A stretch of DNA of 39,738 nt. Source: Bdellovibrio sp. (GTDB lineage: Bacteria > Bdellovibrionota > UBA1018). Position numbers and translations under genes: made by a program. The DNA lies in NCBI GenBank assembly GCA_016185105.1, contig JACPOE010000080.1, positions 1 to 39,738 of the forward strand, read 5' to 3'. The notes under the pieces are model-generated. The model was given only the letters and a program-made list of their open reading frames with translations, was not told where the DNA came from and ran no database searches. This document shows, in pieces, positions 25,181-33,684 of the stretch (position 1 is its first letter; each line of letters begins with the position of its first letter).

Positions 25181-26071
25181 ATGAGAATTTTTAAACTATT
25201 TCTAGTCCTTGTTGTTTTTACTCTAGGTTTCGAAAACCTGTCCTCTGCGATGCCGTCGGCTCCCAGTACAGTGTTGTTGGTTGATAAGAAGACCAACCAG
25301 CTGCTTTTGGGAGAGTACGTTTCCGGTGAGTATAAGATTTTCAAAACTTACCACGCGACCTTGGGACAAGTAAAAGGGGACAAAGAGGACGAAAACGACC
25401 TGAAAACCCCCGAAGGGATTTACACTTTTACAGGGATCCTCAAACCGCCTAAGCTCCAAGCCAAATTTGGAGTAATGAGTTTGCCGATGAATTTTCCAAA
25501 TGCGTTTGACCATCTGGCCGGACGAACTGGAAATGGGATTATGCTTCACGCCACGAATGAGCCCGATCGATTGAAGAAGAATTACGATAGCCAGGGTTGC
25601 GTTGTCGTAAAAAATGAGGAAATTTTAGAGATTCAGCCAAAAATTCGACTGGGCTTGACGCCGATTTTGATTTTTTCTGAGCTCACTCAAGAGTATCTCC
25701 ATCCCGGCGCAGATACTGGCTTGAAGAAGTTTTTTGAAGGGTGGATTCGCGGCTGGGAAACGAAAAATATTGACGAATACATCTCTCACTATCACGGGGA
25801 CTTTTCTGCAAATGGAAAGAATCGGGATGCCTGGAAGGCGTATAAATCTAACCTTAATTCTAGGTATGCCTCCATCGAAGTAAACCCAGAGAATGTTCAT
25901 TTCTACCGCCATCCTAAATACTCAATGGTCACTTTTACCCAAAATTACAGATCCAAACTCAGAAATGGGGCTTGGGGTCATCGGTCTAGGGGTACCAAGA
26001 TTCTATACGTCGCCGAACAGGACCGAGAACTCAAAATCATCGCCGAGACATTTTCCGAACTCATGTGGTAG
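25181..26071 (+). CDS. YkuD-fold LD-carboxypeptidase/transpeptidase with NTF2-like tail (Csd6/Bd1075 type)
   Basis: Periplasmic peptidoglycan-editing enzyme. A signal peptide (about residues 1-23) precedes a YkuD catalytic domain to about residue 168, with the catalytic pair His123 (MLHAT) and Cys140 (DSQGCVVV). Gln replaces the usual His in the SHGC motif. The C-terminal part (about 180-296) begins LKKFFEGWIRGWETKNIDEYI and looks like an NTF2 domain. By family knowledge this two-domain layout is that of Helicobacter Csd6 and Bdellovibrio Bd1075, which cut the terminal D-Ala from tetrapeptides and shape curved or helical cells. That activity is therefore more likely than cross-linking. It has its own promoter. 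An FAD oxidoreductase gene follows after 9 bases. Confidence 0.85.
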   Translation: MRIFKLFLVLVVFTLGFENLSSAMPSAPSTVLLVDKKTNQLLLGEYVSGEYKIFKTYHATLGQVKGDKEDENDLKTPEGIYTFTGILKPPKLQAKFGVMSLPMNFPNAFDHLAGRTGNGIMLHATNEPDRLKKNYDSQGCVVVKNEEILEIQPKIRLGLTPILIFSELTQEYLHPGADTGLKKFFEGWIRGWETKNIDEYISHYHGDFSANGKNRDAWKAYKSNLNSRYASIEVNPENVHFYRHPKYSMVTFTQNYRSKLRNGAWGHRSRGTKILYVAEQDRELKIIAETFSELMW

Positions 26072-26080
26072 GGTGCCCTC

Positions 26081-27316
26081 ATGACTGCAGGTGGGGAAAT
26101 TCTGGTAGTTGGAGCAGGTCTGGTAGGCAGTAGTGTGGCCATGCATTTGGCCGAACTGGGTGTTCAAAAAATTCGAGTTATTGATTTTGATTTGGAGGGC
26201 TCACTCAGCAGCTCAGAGTTAAATGCGGGAGGGGTCAGAGCGACTTGGTTAGAACCCCTTAACGTTCAAATGTCCCGTGGATCTATTAACTATTTTTCTA
26301 AAGTTGCTGAAGAGGTTGGCTATCGGGCCTGTGGGTACCTTTGGTTGCATCCGGATTCTCGGATGAAGGCTGTTGAATTGGCTGTAGCGAAACAGAATGA
26401 AAATGGCTGGCCGGTGGATCTCTTGTCAGTAAAACAGATCCAAGACAAAATTCCATTTCTAGACAAAACAGACGGTGTAGCTGGAGGAGTGTTTTCAGCA
26501 CGAGATGGTTTGATTAATCCAAATCTCCTAAAGAACCACTTCCGCGCGCGCGCGAAAAAAAGGGGCGTCCTATTTGAGGATCGAGCCCTCTTACGAGAGG
26601 CTCGTTTCTCAGAGTCCGGCGGAAAAGTTCGAGTTCGTGTTGAAAAATTTGAGGCTGTCATGTCTCACGAAACTAAAAAAGAAGTGCTCACTCAGCGCCA
26701 GCCACAAGAGGGGCTGAGAAACCTGGTTGAGTTCGAGGTGGATACCTTGATCAACTGTGCGGGGCCATGGGCATCGGATGTGGCTAAAATTCTAGGGTAT
26801 TCCTGTCCATCCTTTCCAGTGCGGCGCCAAGTGAGTATTTTTGATTGTAGAGAGATTGATCTCACCCCCTATGGGATGATTGTTGATACTTCAGGAGTTT
26901 ATTTTCATCCCGAGGCAACCAATGGGCTGGCGGGATTTGCGACGCAAGAACCCAAGGGATACAACTTTGATTATGACGGAGAGGGTTTTTTTCAGGAACA
27001 TATCTGGCCTGCCCTCTACGAACGCTCGAGCAGTTTTGAAAAGTTAAAACATGTAACCGGATGGGCGGGGCTTTATGAGGTCTCTCCGGATGAGTGTGCG
27101 ATTTTGGGCGCTGTGAACCGCGGGCCAGCTGGCTCTTCAGGCCGTTTGTTTGAAGCCCATTCATTTTCTGGGCATGGCGTTATGCAAAGTTATACGGCGG
27201 GTCTAGGTCTCGCCGAGAAAATCGTCCAAGGAAAATATCAAACGTTGGATCTAGCGCCCTTAGGAGCTGAACGGTTTGAAACCGGAAAACTCTTAAATGA
27301 AAAATGGGTAATATAG
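26081..27316 (+). CDS. FAD-dependent oxidoreductase, DAO family
   Basis: Flavoenzyme of the glycine/D-amino-acid oxidase superfamily. The dinucleotide motif is ILVVGAGLVGSSVAMHL (GxGxxG at 11-16), followed by the acidic residue VIDFD. LNAGGVRATW and the C-terminal FAD-contacting HSFSGHGVMQSYTAGLGLAEKI complete the pattern, closest by eye to sarcosine-oxidase beta-like proteins. Its 411 aa is typical. No signal peptide is seen, so it is cytoplasmic. The substrate (a secondary amine or amino acid) cannot be read from the sequence. It lies close behind the LD-carboxypeptidase gene, whose reaction would release D-alanine; a link is attractive but unproven. Confidence 0.8.
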   Translation: MTAGGEILVVGAGLVGSSVAMHLAELGVQKIRVIDFDLEGSLSSSELNAGGVRATWLEPLNVQMSRGSINYFSKVAEEVGYRACGYLWLHPDSRMKAVELAVAKQNENGWPVDLLSVKQIQDKIPFLDKTDGVAGGVFSARDGLINPNLLKNHFRARAKKRGVLFEDRALLREARFSESGGKVRVRVEKFEAVMSHETKKEVLTQRQPQEGLRNLVEFEVDTLINCAGPWASDVAKILGYSCPSFPVRRQVSIFDCREIDLTPYGMIVDTSGVYFHPEATNGLAGFATQEPKGYNFDYDGEGFFQEHIWPALYERSSSFEKLKHVTGWAGLYEVSPDECAILGAVNRGPAGSSGRLFEAHSFSGHGVMQSYTAGLGLAEKIVQGKYQTLDLAPLGAERFETGKLLNEKWVI

Positions 27317-27331
27317 TTCTGTTCAAAATGA

Positions 27332-27375
27332 GCCTGTGGCGCGTTAAAACAGGCCGGGTGTGGGTCGGCCGGAGG
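27332..27375 (+). promoter_or_regulatory. Mutually exclusive hairpins next to a ribosome-binding site
   Basis: GCCTGT (27332-27337) can pair with ACAGGC (27349-27354). GGCCG (27352-27356) can pair with CGGCC (27366-27370). The two stems share 27352-27354, so only one can form. The second ends directly against the GGAGG ribosome-binding site at 27371-27375 of the methyltransferase gene. This layout could be an attenuator or switch. No known riboswitch consensus was recognised. Confidence 0.25.
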
Positions 27376-27385
27376 AATATAAAAA

Positions 27386-28063
27386 ATGCAGATGCGAGAA
27401 TATGTGACCAAATATGACAGTTTGGCGGCAGAGGACACTCTTTTCAATATTCCTCATCGCAAAGAATATCTTTTGTCTAGAATTGGCAAAGGCAAAAGGG
27501 TTTTGGACGTCGGGTGTTTGGGTGGTAGAATTTCAAAAGTTATTCAAGATCAGAATAACGAGGTCTGGGGCGTTGAAGTCAATGCGAATGCGGCTGCCGT
27601 TGCTGAAAAACGGGGCATCCAGGTAAAGGTGGCCAATGTTGAGGATGGCTTGCCTTTTGAAAATTCGTCCTTTGATGTGGTCAACGCTGGAGAGGTGGTA
27701 GAACACTTGTATGACACCAAGTTCTTCTTCCAGGAAAGTCATCGAGTTCTGAAAGAAGGGGGCATTCTGATTTTCACAACTCCCAATTTGAACAGTATTG
27801 AAAATCGGATTCGTATTTTACTTGGAGGCTATCCCTCGATGATTGGTGCGTATCCTGAAGATCATTTCGGCGATCATGTACGAATTTTTAATTTAGAAAA
27901 AATTGAAGAACTCTGTTTTCAAACGGGTTTTAAGGTGGAAGATGTTTCCGGGGCTCCTGGGCTGTACGAGGCAGGGCATGGTCTAGATAAACCCCTGGGT
28001 TGGATGAGCAAACTTCTTCCAAGGTGGTCCAAACTCTTAATGGTGACCGCACGGAGAATATGA
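27386..28063 (+). CDS. SAM-dependent methyltransferase, class I
   Basis: 225 aa with a single Rossmann methyltransferase domain: motif I VLDVGCLGGRIS (the third glycine-rich position is shifted from the usual DxGxGxG), the acidic end of strand 2 GVEVNANAAAVAEKRG, FDVVNAGEVVEHLYD, and LKEGGILIFTTPN. The C-terminal segment DHFGDHVRIFNLEKIEELC is common in Methyltransf_11/23-like proteins that modify small molecules, lipids or sugars. The substrate is unknown. GGAGG lies 10 bases before the ATG. The stop overlaps the next start as ATGA, so it is translationally coupled to the serine hydrolase. Confidence 0.82.
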   Translation: MQMREYVTKYDSLAAEDTLFNIPHRKEYLLSRIGKGKRVLDVGCLGGRISKVIQDQNNEVWGVEVNANAAAVAEKRGIQVKVANVEDGLPFENSSFDVVNAGEVVEHLYDTKFFFQESHRVLKEGGILIFTTPNLNSIENRIRILLGGYPSMIGAYPEDHFGDHVRIFNLEKIEELCFQTGFKVEDVSGAPGLYEAGHGLDKPLGWMSKLLPRWSKLLMVTARRI

Positions 28064-29208
28064 ACAATCAAAAATTCGAACAGGTTCCGCTCGACGAAAA
28101 ATATTTTCCTCGTACCTGTGAAGTCTTGCAAGAGGCATTGACTCAAGGGGTGAGTCCAGGATTTGGCGTCGGAGTTTGGAAAGCCAGCGAACCTCATCTC
28201 CTTTGGTCATTAGCCAAAGGAAATCGTAGGTCAGTTCCCTCGCCTCAGGTCATGGAAGGGACGACTCTGTTTGATCTCTCGTCTCTTACAAAGGTCTTTG
28301 CCACCGCCATGTTGACTGCGGTTTTAGTCGAGCGGGGATGGTTGAGTTGGGATACTCCAGTTGCTGCTGTACTTCCTCATTTTCGCCATTCCGAAATCCG
28401 CGTTTCCCACCTTTTATCTCACACCGCAGGTTTTTCGAACTGTTCTCCTTTTTGGGAGCGCTTACGGGAAGAGTTTAATTCGAAAACACTTTTTGAGATT
28501 CCAGTTTATCGCCGGCAAGAGGCAATGAAAGCCTTAGTCTTGGCGGAAAATCCAGTAAGTGGTCCAGGGGAAAAGATTCTATACTCCGACATTTCTTTTC
28601 TTTTGCTCGGATTTCTATTGGAGTCTGTGGTGCAGACCCCATTAGATGAGGCCGTTCAGCGATTTGTCTGGAATCCAATGGGAATCACAGGAGCGAGCTT
28701 TCGAAGGGTTAATTGTTCTGCCTCTGTAGGGATTGATTTGAACGCAGCTGCCACGGAAGAGTGTCCGTGGCGAGGAGCTGTCTTACAGGGTCAGGTTCAT
28801 GATGATAATTGTTGGGCCATGGGGGGCTATGGAGGCCACGCTGGAGCTTTCGGTGGTGTTCTCGACCTTGCTCAGTTTATTCGCTCTATTTTTGGTGGGT
28901 TTCTAAGTGCTTCGGTTGTGGAACAAATGTGGCGACCCATTTCAGGAACACTTCTTCCATCGGATGGAAATTTTAGGACTTTGGGTTGGGATATGCCTTC
29001 ACCTCAAGGCTCTTCAAGCGGCTCTTTGTTCTCTAAGAGGTCGGTTGGGCACCTAGGCTTTACTGGGACGTCCTTGTGGATTGATCCAGAGGCTAGGTTG
29101 GGGGTGATTTTACTCTCCAATCGCGTTCATCCCAATCGGGAGAATATATTAATTCGAAAATTTAGGCCGAAATTTCATGATGCAGTTCGGCTGGATCTTG
29201 CTATTTGA
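28060..29208 (+). CDS. Serine hydrolase, class C beta-lactamase fold
   Basis: 382 aa with penicillin-binding-protein-like motifs: SLTK (SxxK, residues 75-78), YSD (the YxN-equivalent, about 174-176) and HLGFTGTS (HxG in place of KTG) near residue 332. These define the class C beta-lactamase/esterase/DD-peptidase fold (PF00144). No signal peptide is visible, so a cytoplasmic enzyme acting on a small peptide or ester is more likely than a cell-wall peptidase. I chose the ATG at 28060, which overlaps the methyltransferase stop. It lies directly upstream of mpl, which suggests work on recycled muropeptides, but that is inference. Confidence 0.82.
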   Translation: MNNQKFEQVPLDEKYFPRTCEVLQEALTQGVSPGFGVGVWKASEPHLLWSLAKGNRRSVPSPQVMEGTTLFDLSSLTKVFATAMLTAVLVERGWLSWDTPVAAVLPHFRHSEIRVSHLLSHTAGFSNCSPFWERLREEFNSKTLFEIPVYRRQEAMKALVLAENPVSGPGEKILYSDISFLLLGFLLESVVQTPLDEAVQRFVWNPMGITGASFRRVNCSASVGIDLNAAATEECPWRGAVLQGQVHDDNCWAMGGYGGHAGAFGGVLDLAQFIRSIFGGFLSASVVEQMWRPISGTLLPSDGNFRTLGWDMPSPQGSSSGSLFSKRSVGHLGFTGTSLWIDPEARLGVILLSNRVHPNRENILIRKFRPKFHDAVRLDLAI

Positions 29209-29240
29209 TCGTTATTGTTTTGCCTTCTGAAAGGAATGCC

Positions 29241-30728
29241 ATGAATAGCTCAAATAATCGTAGTTCCTATCTGGAATTGCCCGACTTCGAATCCTTAAAA
29301 ACGGTTCATATTGTGGGTGTATGCGGCACCTTGATGGGCTCCTTTGCTGCATTTCTTCGACGGCGAGGGATTCGGGTTACTGGAAGTGATCAGAATGTCT
29401 ATCCGCCAATGAGTGATGTTTTAAAAGCAGCCGGAGTGGAACTCTTGAATGGGTACAGCGAAACCCATCTCACGCACACAGGGAGCAAGCCTGATTTAGT
29501 GGTCATTGGAAATGTCATTGGCAAGGCGAATCCGGAGGCACATGCAGCTTTGACAGGTGGGTATGTCTATTCGTCTTTGCCTGAGGCGATGGAAAAACTT
29601 CTTCTCCAAAAAACATTAAATTTAGTGGTTGCGGGAACTCATGGAAAAACGACTACTTCAAGTCTTTTGGCTCATACGTTGGTTCAGTGTGGAAAAAATC
29701 CAAACTATTTTATCGGGGGGGTTTCCCATGACCTTCCTTTTAGTTTTCACCTTTCCAGTCAAGAGGCTGGAACCCCGTTTGTTCTAGAAGGAGATGAGTA
29801 TGATACGGCTTTTTGGGACAAGGTGCCGAAGTTCAATCATTATCTTCCTGATCATGCCATTTTAACTTCTGTGGAATTTGATCACGCTGACATCTATCCG
29901 GATTTTCAGGCCGTTGTGAGAGCTTTCGAAGGACTGTTAGATCGGATCCGCAAGAACGGGCGGCTCATTGCTTGTTTTGATTACGACTCGGTTAAAAAAC
30001 TGATTCACAATGTGAGAGGGGACATACGGGTCATTAGCTACGGAAGCTCGGAGAAAACGGGAGCTCGCTATTTCCCGAAAAAAATTAGCATGGCCCCTGA
30101 TATGACTCACTTTGAGATCTACGATTCCGACCTCGAAAAGAGTGTCGCCGAGGTTTCAATGCGAATCTCTGGGGTTCATAATATTTTAAACGCCCTGAGT
30201 GTTTGGATAGAGTGTCACGAGTTAGGTATCCCGGTGGATCAAATCAGTGGTGCTTTGAAGTCATTTCAGGGAGTGAAAAGAAGACAGGAAGTCAGGGGAG
30301 AGGTCCAGGGTGTTCTGGTTATTGACGATTTTGCTCATCATCCCACAGCCGTGAGAGAGACGCTCAAGGCCTTACGGGCAAAGTATCCAGATCGCCGTTT
30401 GGTTGCTGTGTTTGAGCCAAGAAGTGCCACCTCTCGTAGAAAGGTATTTCAAAATGAATATGCAGCTGCTTTTCAAGGCGCATCGGTCGTACATATCGCC
30501 GCTCCGTACGATCAATCCAAAATAGACAGCTCTGATCAGTTTTCAAGCGACCAGCTCGTGCGCGATATTTGTAAAAAGGGTCAAATGGGCTTCCTGATGA
30601 AGGATGTCGAGTCCGGAGTTGAAAGTATTGCGCGTGATGCGAAGTCTGGAGACCTTGTGGCAGTTCTCTCGAATGGTGGATTCGGTGGCTTTATTCCAAA
30701 ACTTTTAGAGATGCTGCGAAAGAAGTAG
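29241..30728 (+). CDS. mpl: UDP-N-acetylmuramate:L-alanyl-gamma-D-glutamyl-meso-diaminopimelate ligase
   Basis: Recycles the cell-wall tripeptide L-Ala-D-Glu-mDAP by joining it to UDP-MurNAc in the cytoplasm with ATP. It has the Mur ligase layout: an N-terminal Rossmann domain (HIVGVCGTLMGSFAAFLRRRG), the ATP loop AGTHGKTTTS (131-140), and the central FVLEGDEYDTAFWDKVPKFNHY with LTSVEFDHADIY, which is diagnostic of Mpl rather than MurC. The C-terminal domain has DDFAHHPTAV and VFEPRSATSRR. Its 495 aa is slightly longer than E. coli Mpl (457). The ATG at 29241 has AAAGGA 6 bases upstream; an earlier TTG overlapping the previous stop is less likely. Its 3' end converges on the kinase gene with no visible terminator. 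Confidence 0.94.
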   Translation: MNSSNNRSSYLELPDFESLKTVHIVGVCGTLMGSFAAFLRRRGIRVTGSDQNVYPPMSDVLKAAGVELLNGYSETHLTHTGSKPDLVVIGNVIGKANPEAHAALTGGYVYSSLPEAMEKLLLQKTLNLVVAGTHGKTTTSSLLAHTLVQCGKNPNYFIGGVSHDLPFSFHLSSQEAGTPFVLEGDEYDTAFWDKVPKFNHYLPDHAILTSVEFDHADIYPDFQAVVRAFEGLLDRIRKNGRLIACFDYDSVKKLIHNVRGDIRVISYGSSEKTGARYFPKKISMAPDMTHFEIYDSDLEKSVAEVSMRISGVHNILNALSVWIECHELGIPVDQISGALKSFQGVKRRQEVRGEVQGVLVIDDFAHHPTAVRETLKALRAKYPDRRLVAVFEPRSATSRRKVFQNEYAAAFQGASVVHIAAPYDQSKIDSSDQFSSDQLVRDICKKGQMGFLMKDVESGVESIARDAKSGDLVAVLSNGGFGGFIPKLLEMLRKK

Positions 30729-30760
30729 AAACTCCTGGGATAGATCCTACGAGATGTCCG

Positions 30761-32902
30761 TTATTTGATTTGAAGTCTTTCATCCACAGTGATGGCTTTG
30801 TTTTCTTCGATGGTAATATTGACTGTTTTTTCCATGCCTAGGACCTGGTTTGTTAAATGGAGAGAATAGGTCCCTGCGGGAATTTTCCAGTTTTCTACTG
30901 GAGTCTTTTGTTGCCATTGTGAACCGTCGATCATCATGGTGGCTTCGGCACTCGGAACGGTGTGAATCGTGATGAACCCGAAACGGGTGGGCTCAAGGCT
31001 GATATCTGCGGACCATTCTTTCAAGGATCCTACAGTTCTAGAATCTAAGACTAACGACCTGTGAAAGGGTTTGTACCCATCCCGGTCAATGGAAATTTCC
31101 AGAGGGGTATCCAGGGGAACGGTGAGACTCGGAGCCACAGGACTTACATCTCGTCCGTTGATCTGAACCTTCATCTTTGAGGTCTCTGAAGCACCGGGTG
31201 TGATGCTCAGTTTGAGAAGAACGCCTTTTTCAGGAATTGTAACTCCACTCATAGAAGAAGTTGGAACGCGACCGTCTGTGGAAAGCGTGACCATGACTGA
31301 CTTTTGTTCCCCTTTTTTCAGGGTGATGTCTTGTTGAAAGGAACCCGCTGCACCGGTCACTGTGACTCGAAAGGGGGTTCCAACTGAGCCCCTCAGGGTT
31401 GCAGGCAAGGAGTTCGCAACAGTTTCGCCGTTGATAGCCACAACGACATTCTTTTGATTTCCTTCAAGAATGAGCCGAGCCTCATTGCCTCTGAGGATGT
31501 CAGAAAATAAACTCGAAAGAATGGGAATCCGAATTCCAAAATCAGGGCCGAATATAGAAACCACGAGAAGAGCGGCTACACCGATCCCTATGTATTTGGC
31601 ATTGCTGGTCGGTTCAGATGGAGTCAGAGTTTTTCTCTGGATCGGAGCCGAACTACGCATGCTGGTTTGGCTCTGTCTCATGGGCTGTGCTGGGGTGGAC
31701 GGAGTCGGAACCGAGGGCATTGTTCGAGGACTCGATGAGTTTCGTACTTGAGTGTAAGCGGTCGGTTCAGTTTCAATTTTCACATTAGGGGCTGAATTCT
31801 CGAAAAGATGTTCACCGCTTCCAGCCACAGGTTTTTTTGCTCCACTGGCCAAGACAGTTCTGTCGTCCGCATTGGATCCCGCAGCTGGGGAGTCCTGGAT
31901 GCCGCTAGCGAGCAAGACCTCTGCTTTCTCATTCAGTTTTTGGATCTTCTTGCGGTCCTCAACAATTTCATTCTTGAAGAGGTCTTTCGCATAATAGGAT
32001 AGATCGGAAGGATTAAAATCTGGTGCAAAAGCATAAAGGAACTTATGAAAAGCCCGTTGAAGCTCTTCAGCGTTTTGAAATCGCTTTTCCCTCTGTTTTG
32101 CTAGGGTTTTTAAGACCAGGTAATCTAGCTCTTTGGGTACTTTTGGATTCAGGGTAGATGGAGGTTTTACGTAAGTCTGGCAGCTTTCAATGAGTTTGAG
32201 AACGGCCAGATCACTCTCTCCAGCAAAGAGTTTTTTTCCGGTAAGGCATTCCCAAAGCACGGCACCCAGCGCGAAAATATCGCTTCGCCCGTCTAGAACC
32301 TCGCCTGAAATTTGTTCCGGAGATAAATAGCTCGGTTTACCTTTGATGACCCCCGCCCGAGTAGCCTCCATATTGGTGGTTGCTTTGGCGATCCCGAAGT
32401 CGATAACTTTTACAGTCCCTTCGTAGGAAATGAGAATATTTTGAGGGCTAATATCTCGGTGAACAATGTTGTAAGCTTCACCTGTAATTTTGTCTCGGTA
32501 GCTGTGGGCATAGTGAAGACCGGAGGCTGCTTGCTCCATGATAAATGCTGCCAACTCCACTGGGAAAGGTTGTTTAAGCTCATTTGCTCGAGTGATAAAT
32601 TGTCGGAGGTTTTTTCCGTCCACTAATTCCATGGCGATATAGGGCTGAGTTTGCTCTTCACCAAAGTCGTAGAGCTGGACGATATTGGGATGGTTGAATC
32701 CCATAGTCACTTTGATCTCTGATTTAAACATCTGCTGAAACTCGGTATTGGCTCCGTATCCTGCCTGAATCCGTTTGATAACCATCAGGCGCCCCGCACC
32801 GTCTGCGGATGCAAGACGTGCTCGGAAAATTTCAGCCATCCCGCCTTGGGCAATGTCATCTAGGAGAAAGTAGCGTCCGAATTTTTTTAATACTTCGCCC
32901 AT
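30761..32902 (-). CDS. Membrane-anchored Ser/Thr protein kinase with PEGA-like C-terminal domains
   Basis: About 713 aa. The Hanks-type kinase domain (about 8-285) is complete: glycine loop IAQGGMAEIF, VIK lysine (43), HRDISPQN with catalytic Asp150, DFG at 168-170, and SPE (YLSPEQ). A low-complexity Ser/Pro/Thr linker (about 335-430) leads to one membrane helix (about 437-455). The remaining roughly 250 residues look beta-rich and contain PEGA-like repeats (GFITIHTVPSAEATMMIDG, and SLVLDSRTVGS earlier), probably periplasmic. It resembles the Pkn kinases of myxobacteria and relatives. The ATG at 32902 has AGAGG 12 bases upstream. It is the third gene of an operon with an HD-GYP protein and a response regulator. 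Confidence 0.9.
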   Translation of the reverse strand: MGEVLKKFGRYFLLDDIAQGGMAEIFRARLASADGAGRLMVIKRIQAGYGANTEFQQMFKSEIKVTMGFNHPNIVQLYDFGEEQTQPYIAMELVDGKNLRQFITRANELKQPFPVELAAFIMEQAASGLHYAHSYRDKITGEAYNIVHRDISPQNILISYEGTVKVIDFGIAKATTNMEATRAGVIKGKPSYLSPEQISGEVLDGRSDIFALGAVLWECLTGKKLFAGESDLAVLKLIESCQTYVKPPSTLNPKVPKELDYLVLKTLAKQREKRFQNAEELQRAFHKFLYAFAPDFNPSDLSYYAKDLFKNEIVEDRKKIQKLNEKAEVLLASGIQDSPAAGSNADDRTVLASGAKKPVAGSGEHLFENSAPNVKIETEPTAYTQVRNSSSPRTMPSVPTPSTPAQPMRQSQTSMRSSAPIQRKTLTPSEPTSNAKYIGIGVAALLVVSIFGPDFGIRIPILSSLFSDILRGNEARLILEGNQKNVVVAINGETVANSLPATLRGSVGTPFRVTVTGAAGSFQQDITLKKGEQKSVMVTLSTDGRVPTSSMSGVTIPEKGVLLKLSITPGASETSKMKVQINGRDVSPVAPSLTVPLDTPLEISIDRDGYKPFHRSLVLDSRTVGSLKEWSADISLEPTRFGFITIHTVPSAEATMMIDGSQWQQKTPVENWKIPAGTYSLHLTNQVLGMEKTVNITIEENKAITVDERLQIK

Positions 32903-32951
32903 GAGTTGAGTCAACCTCTCATAGCTTTTTCGGAAGAGTTTTCAAAAAGAT

Positions 32952-33632
32952 TTAGTTTTTCTCGTACTTATAGCCTACGCCGTAGACGGAAATCAGGTGC
33001 TTAATCAGACCCGGAATTTTACGACGCAATGCGCGAATATGAACGTCAATTGTGCGGTCATTGGACTTTTTAGACTGGTCTTTCCAAACCTCTCGCAAAA
33101 TGTCTTCCCGAGAAATAATCGAGCCAGCATTTCCTGATAGATAACGCAGAAGGTCAAATTCAGTTAGGGTCAGGTTCGCCTTTTTCCCTGCATAAAAGAC
33201 TTCGCGATTTTGATGATCGATCTTAAGCTCTCCGATTTGGGTAATGGGAGGTGAGCCTTCATCATACTTTCTGAGCCTTGCGTGGATTCGTGCGACCAGC
33301 TCTTTGTAGTCAAAGGGTTTACCCATGTAATCGTCTGCGCCTTGCGTTAAACCCTGGGTGATATTCGGAACGGTATTTTTTGCGGAGAGAAAAATGATTG
33401 GAATTCTCTTAGTTTTTTCATCCTTCTTGAGAAGGCTGCATGCGTCATAGCCACTGAGGATCGGTAACATGATATCCAAGAGGATGAGGTCGGGGGATTT
33501 TGTGCGGGCATATTCAATACCGATCACTGCGTTTTCGGCGGCAATGATTTCAAACTCTTTGCAGAGCATCGCTTCCAAGAAGCGCCTGGTATCTGAGTTG
33601 TCTTCGATAATTAAAATTGTTGATTTTCCCAT
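32952..33632 (-). CDS. OmpR/PhoB-type response regulator
   Basis: 226 aa. The receiver domain (about 1-120) has the acidic pair ED (ILIIEDN), the phospho-acceptor Asp in LILLDIMLP, a switch Ser in FLSAK, and the Lys in GKPFD, so it looks fully functional. The DNA-binding winged helix (about 130-226) shows LTLTEFDLLRYL, SREDILREVW, and DRTIDVHIRALRRKI ending VYGVGYKY. I chose the ATG at 33632 because the conserved receiver begins there; longer readings run into the HD-GYP gene. No histidine kinase gene is adjacent. It lies between a c-di-GMP phosphodiesterase-like gene and a Ser/Thr kinase gene, possibly responding to either. Confidence 0.93.
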   Translation of the reverse strand: MGKSTILIIEDNSDTRRFLEAMLCKEFEIIAAENAVIGIEYARTKSPDLILLDIMLPILSGYDACSLLKKDEKTKRIPIIFLSAKNTVPNITQGLTQGADDYMGKPFDYKELVARIHARLRKYDEGSPPITQIGELKIDHQNREVFYAGKKANLTLTEFDLLRYLSGNAGSIISREDILREVWKDQSKKSNDRTIDVHIRALRRKIPGLIKHLISVYGVGYKYEKN

Positions 33633-33684
33633 ACTTTGTACAGAAAGCTTAACATATTCCAGTGCACACGCGTGAGAAAAACTC

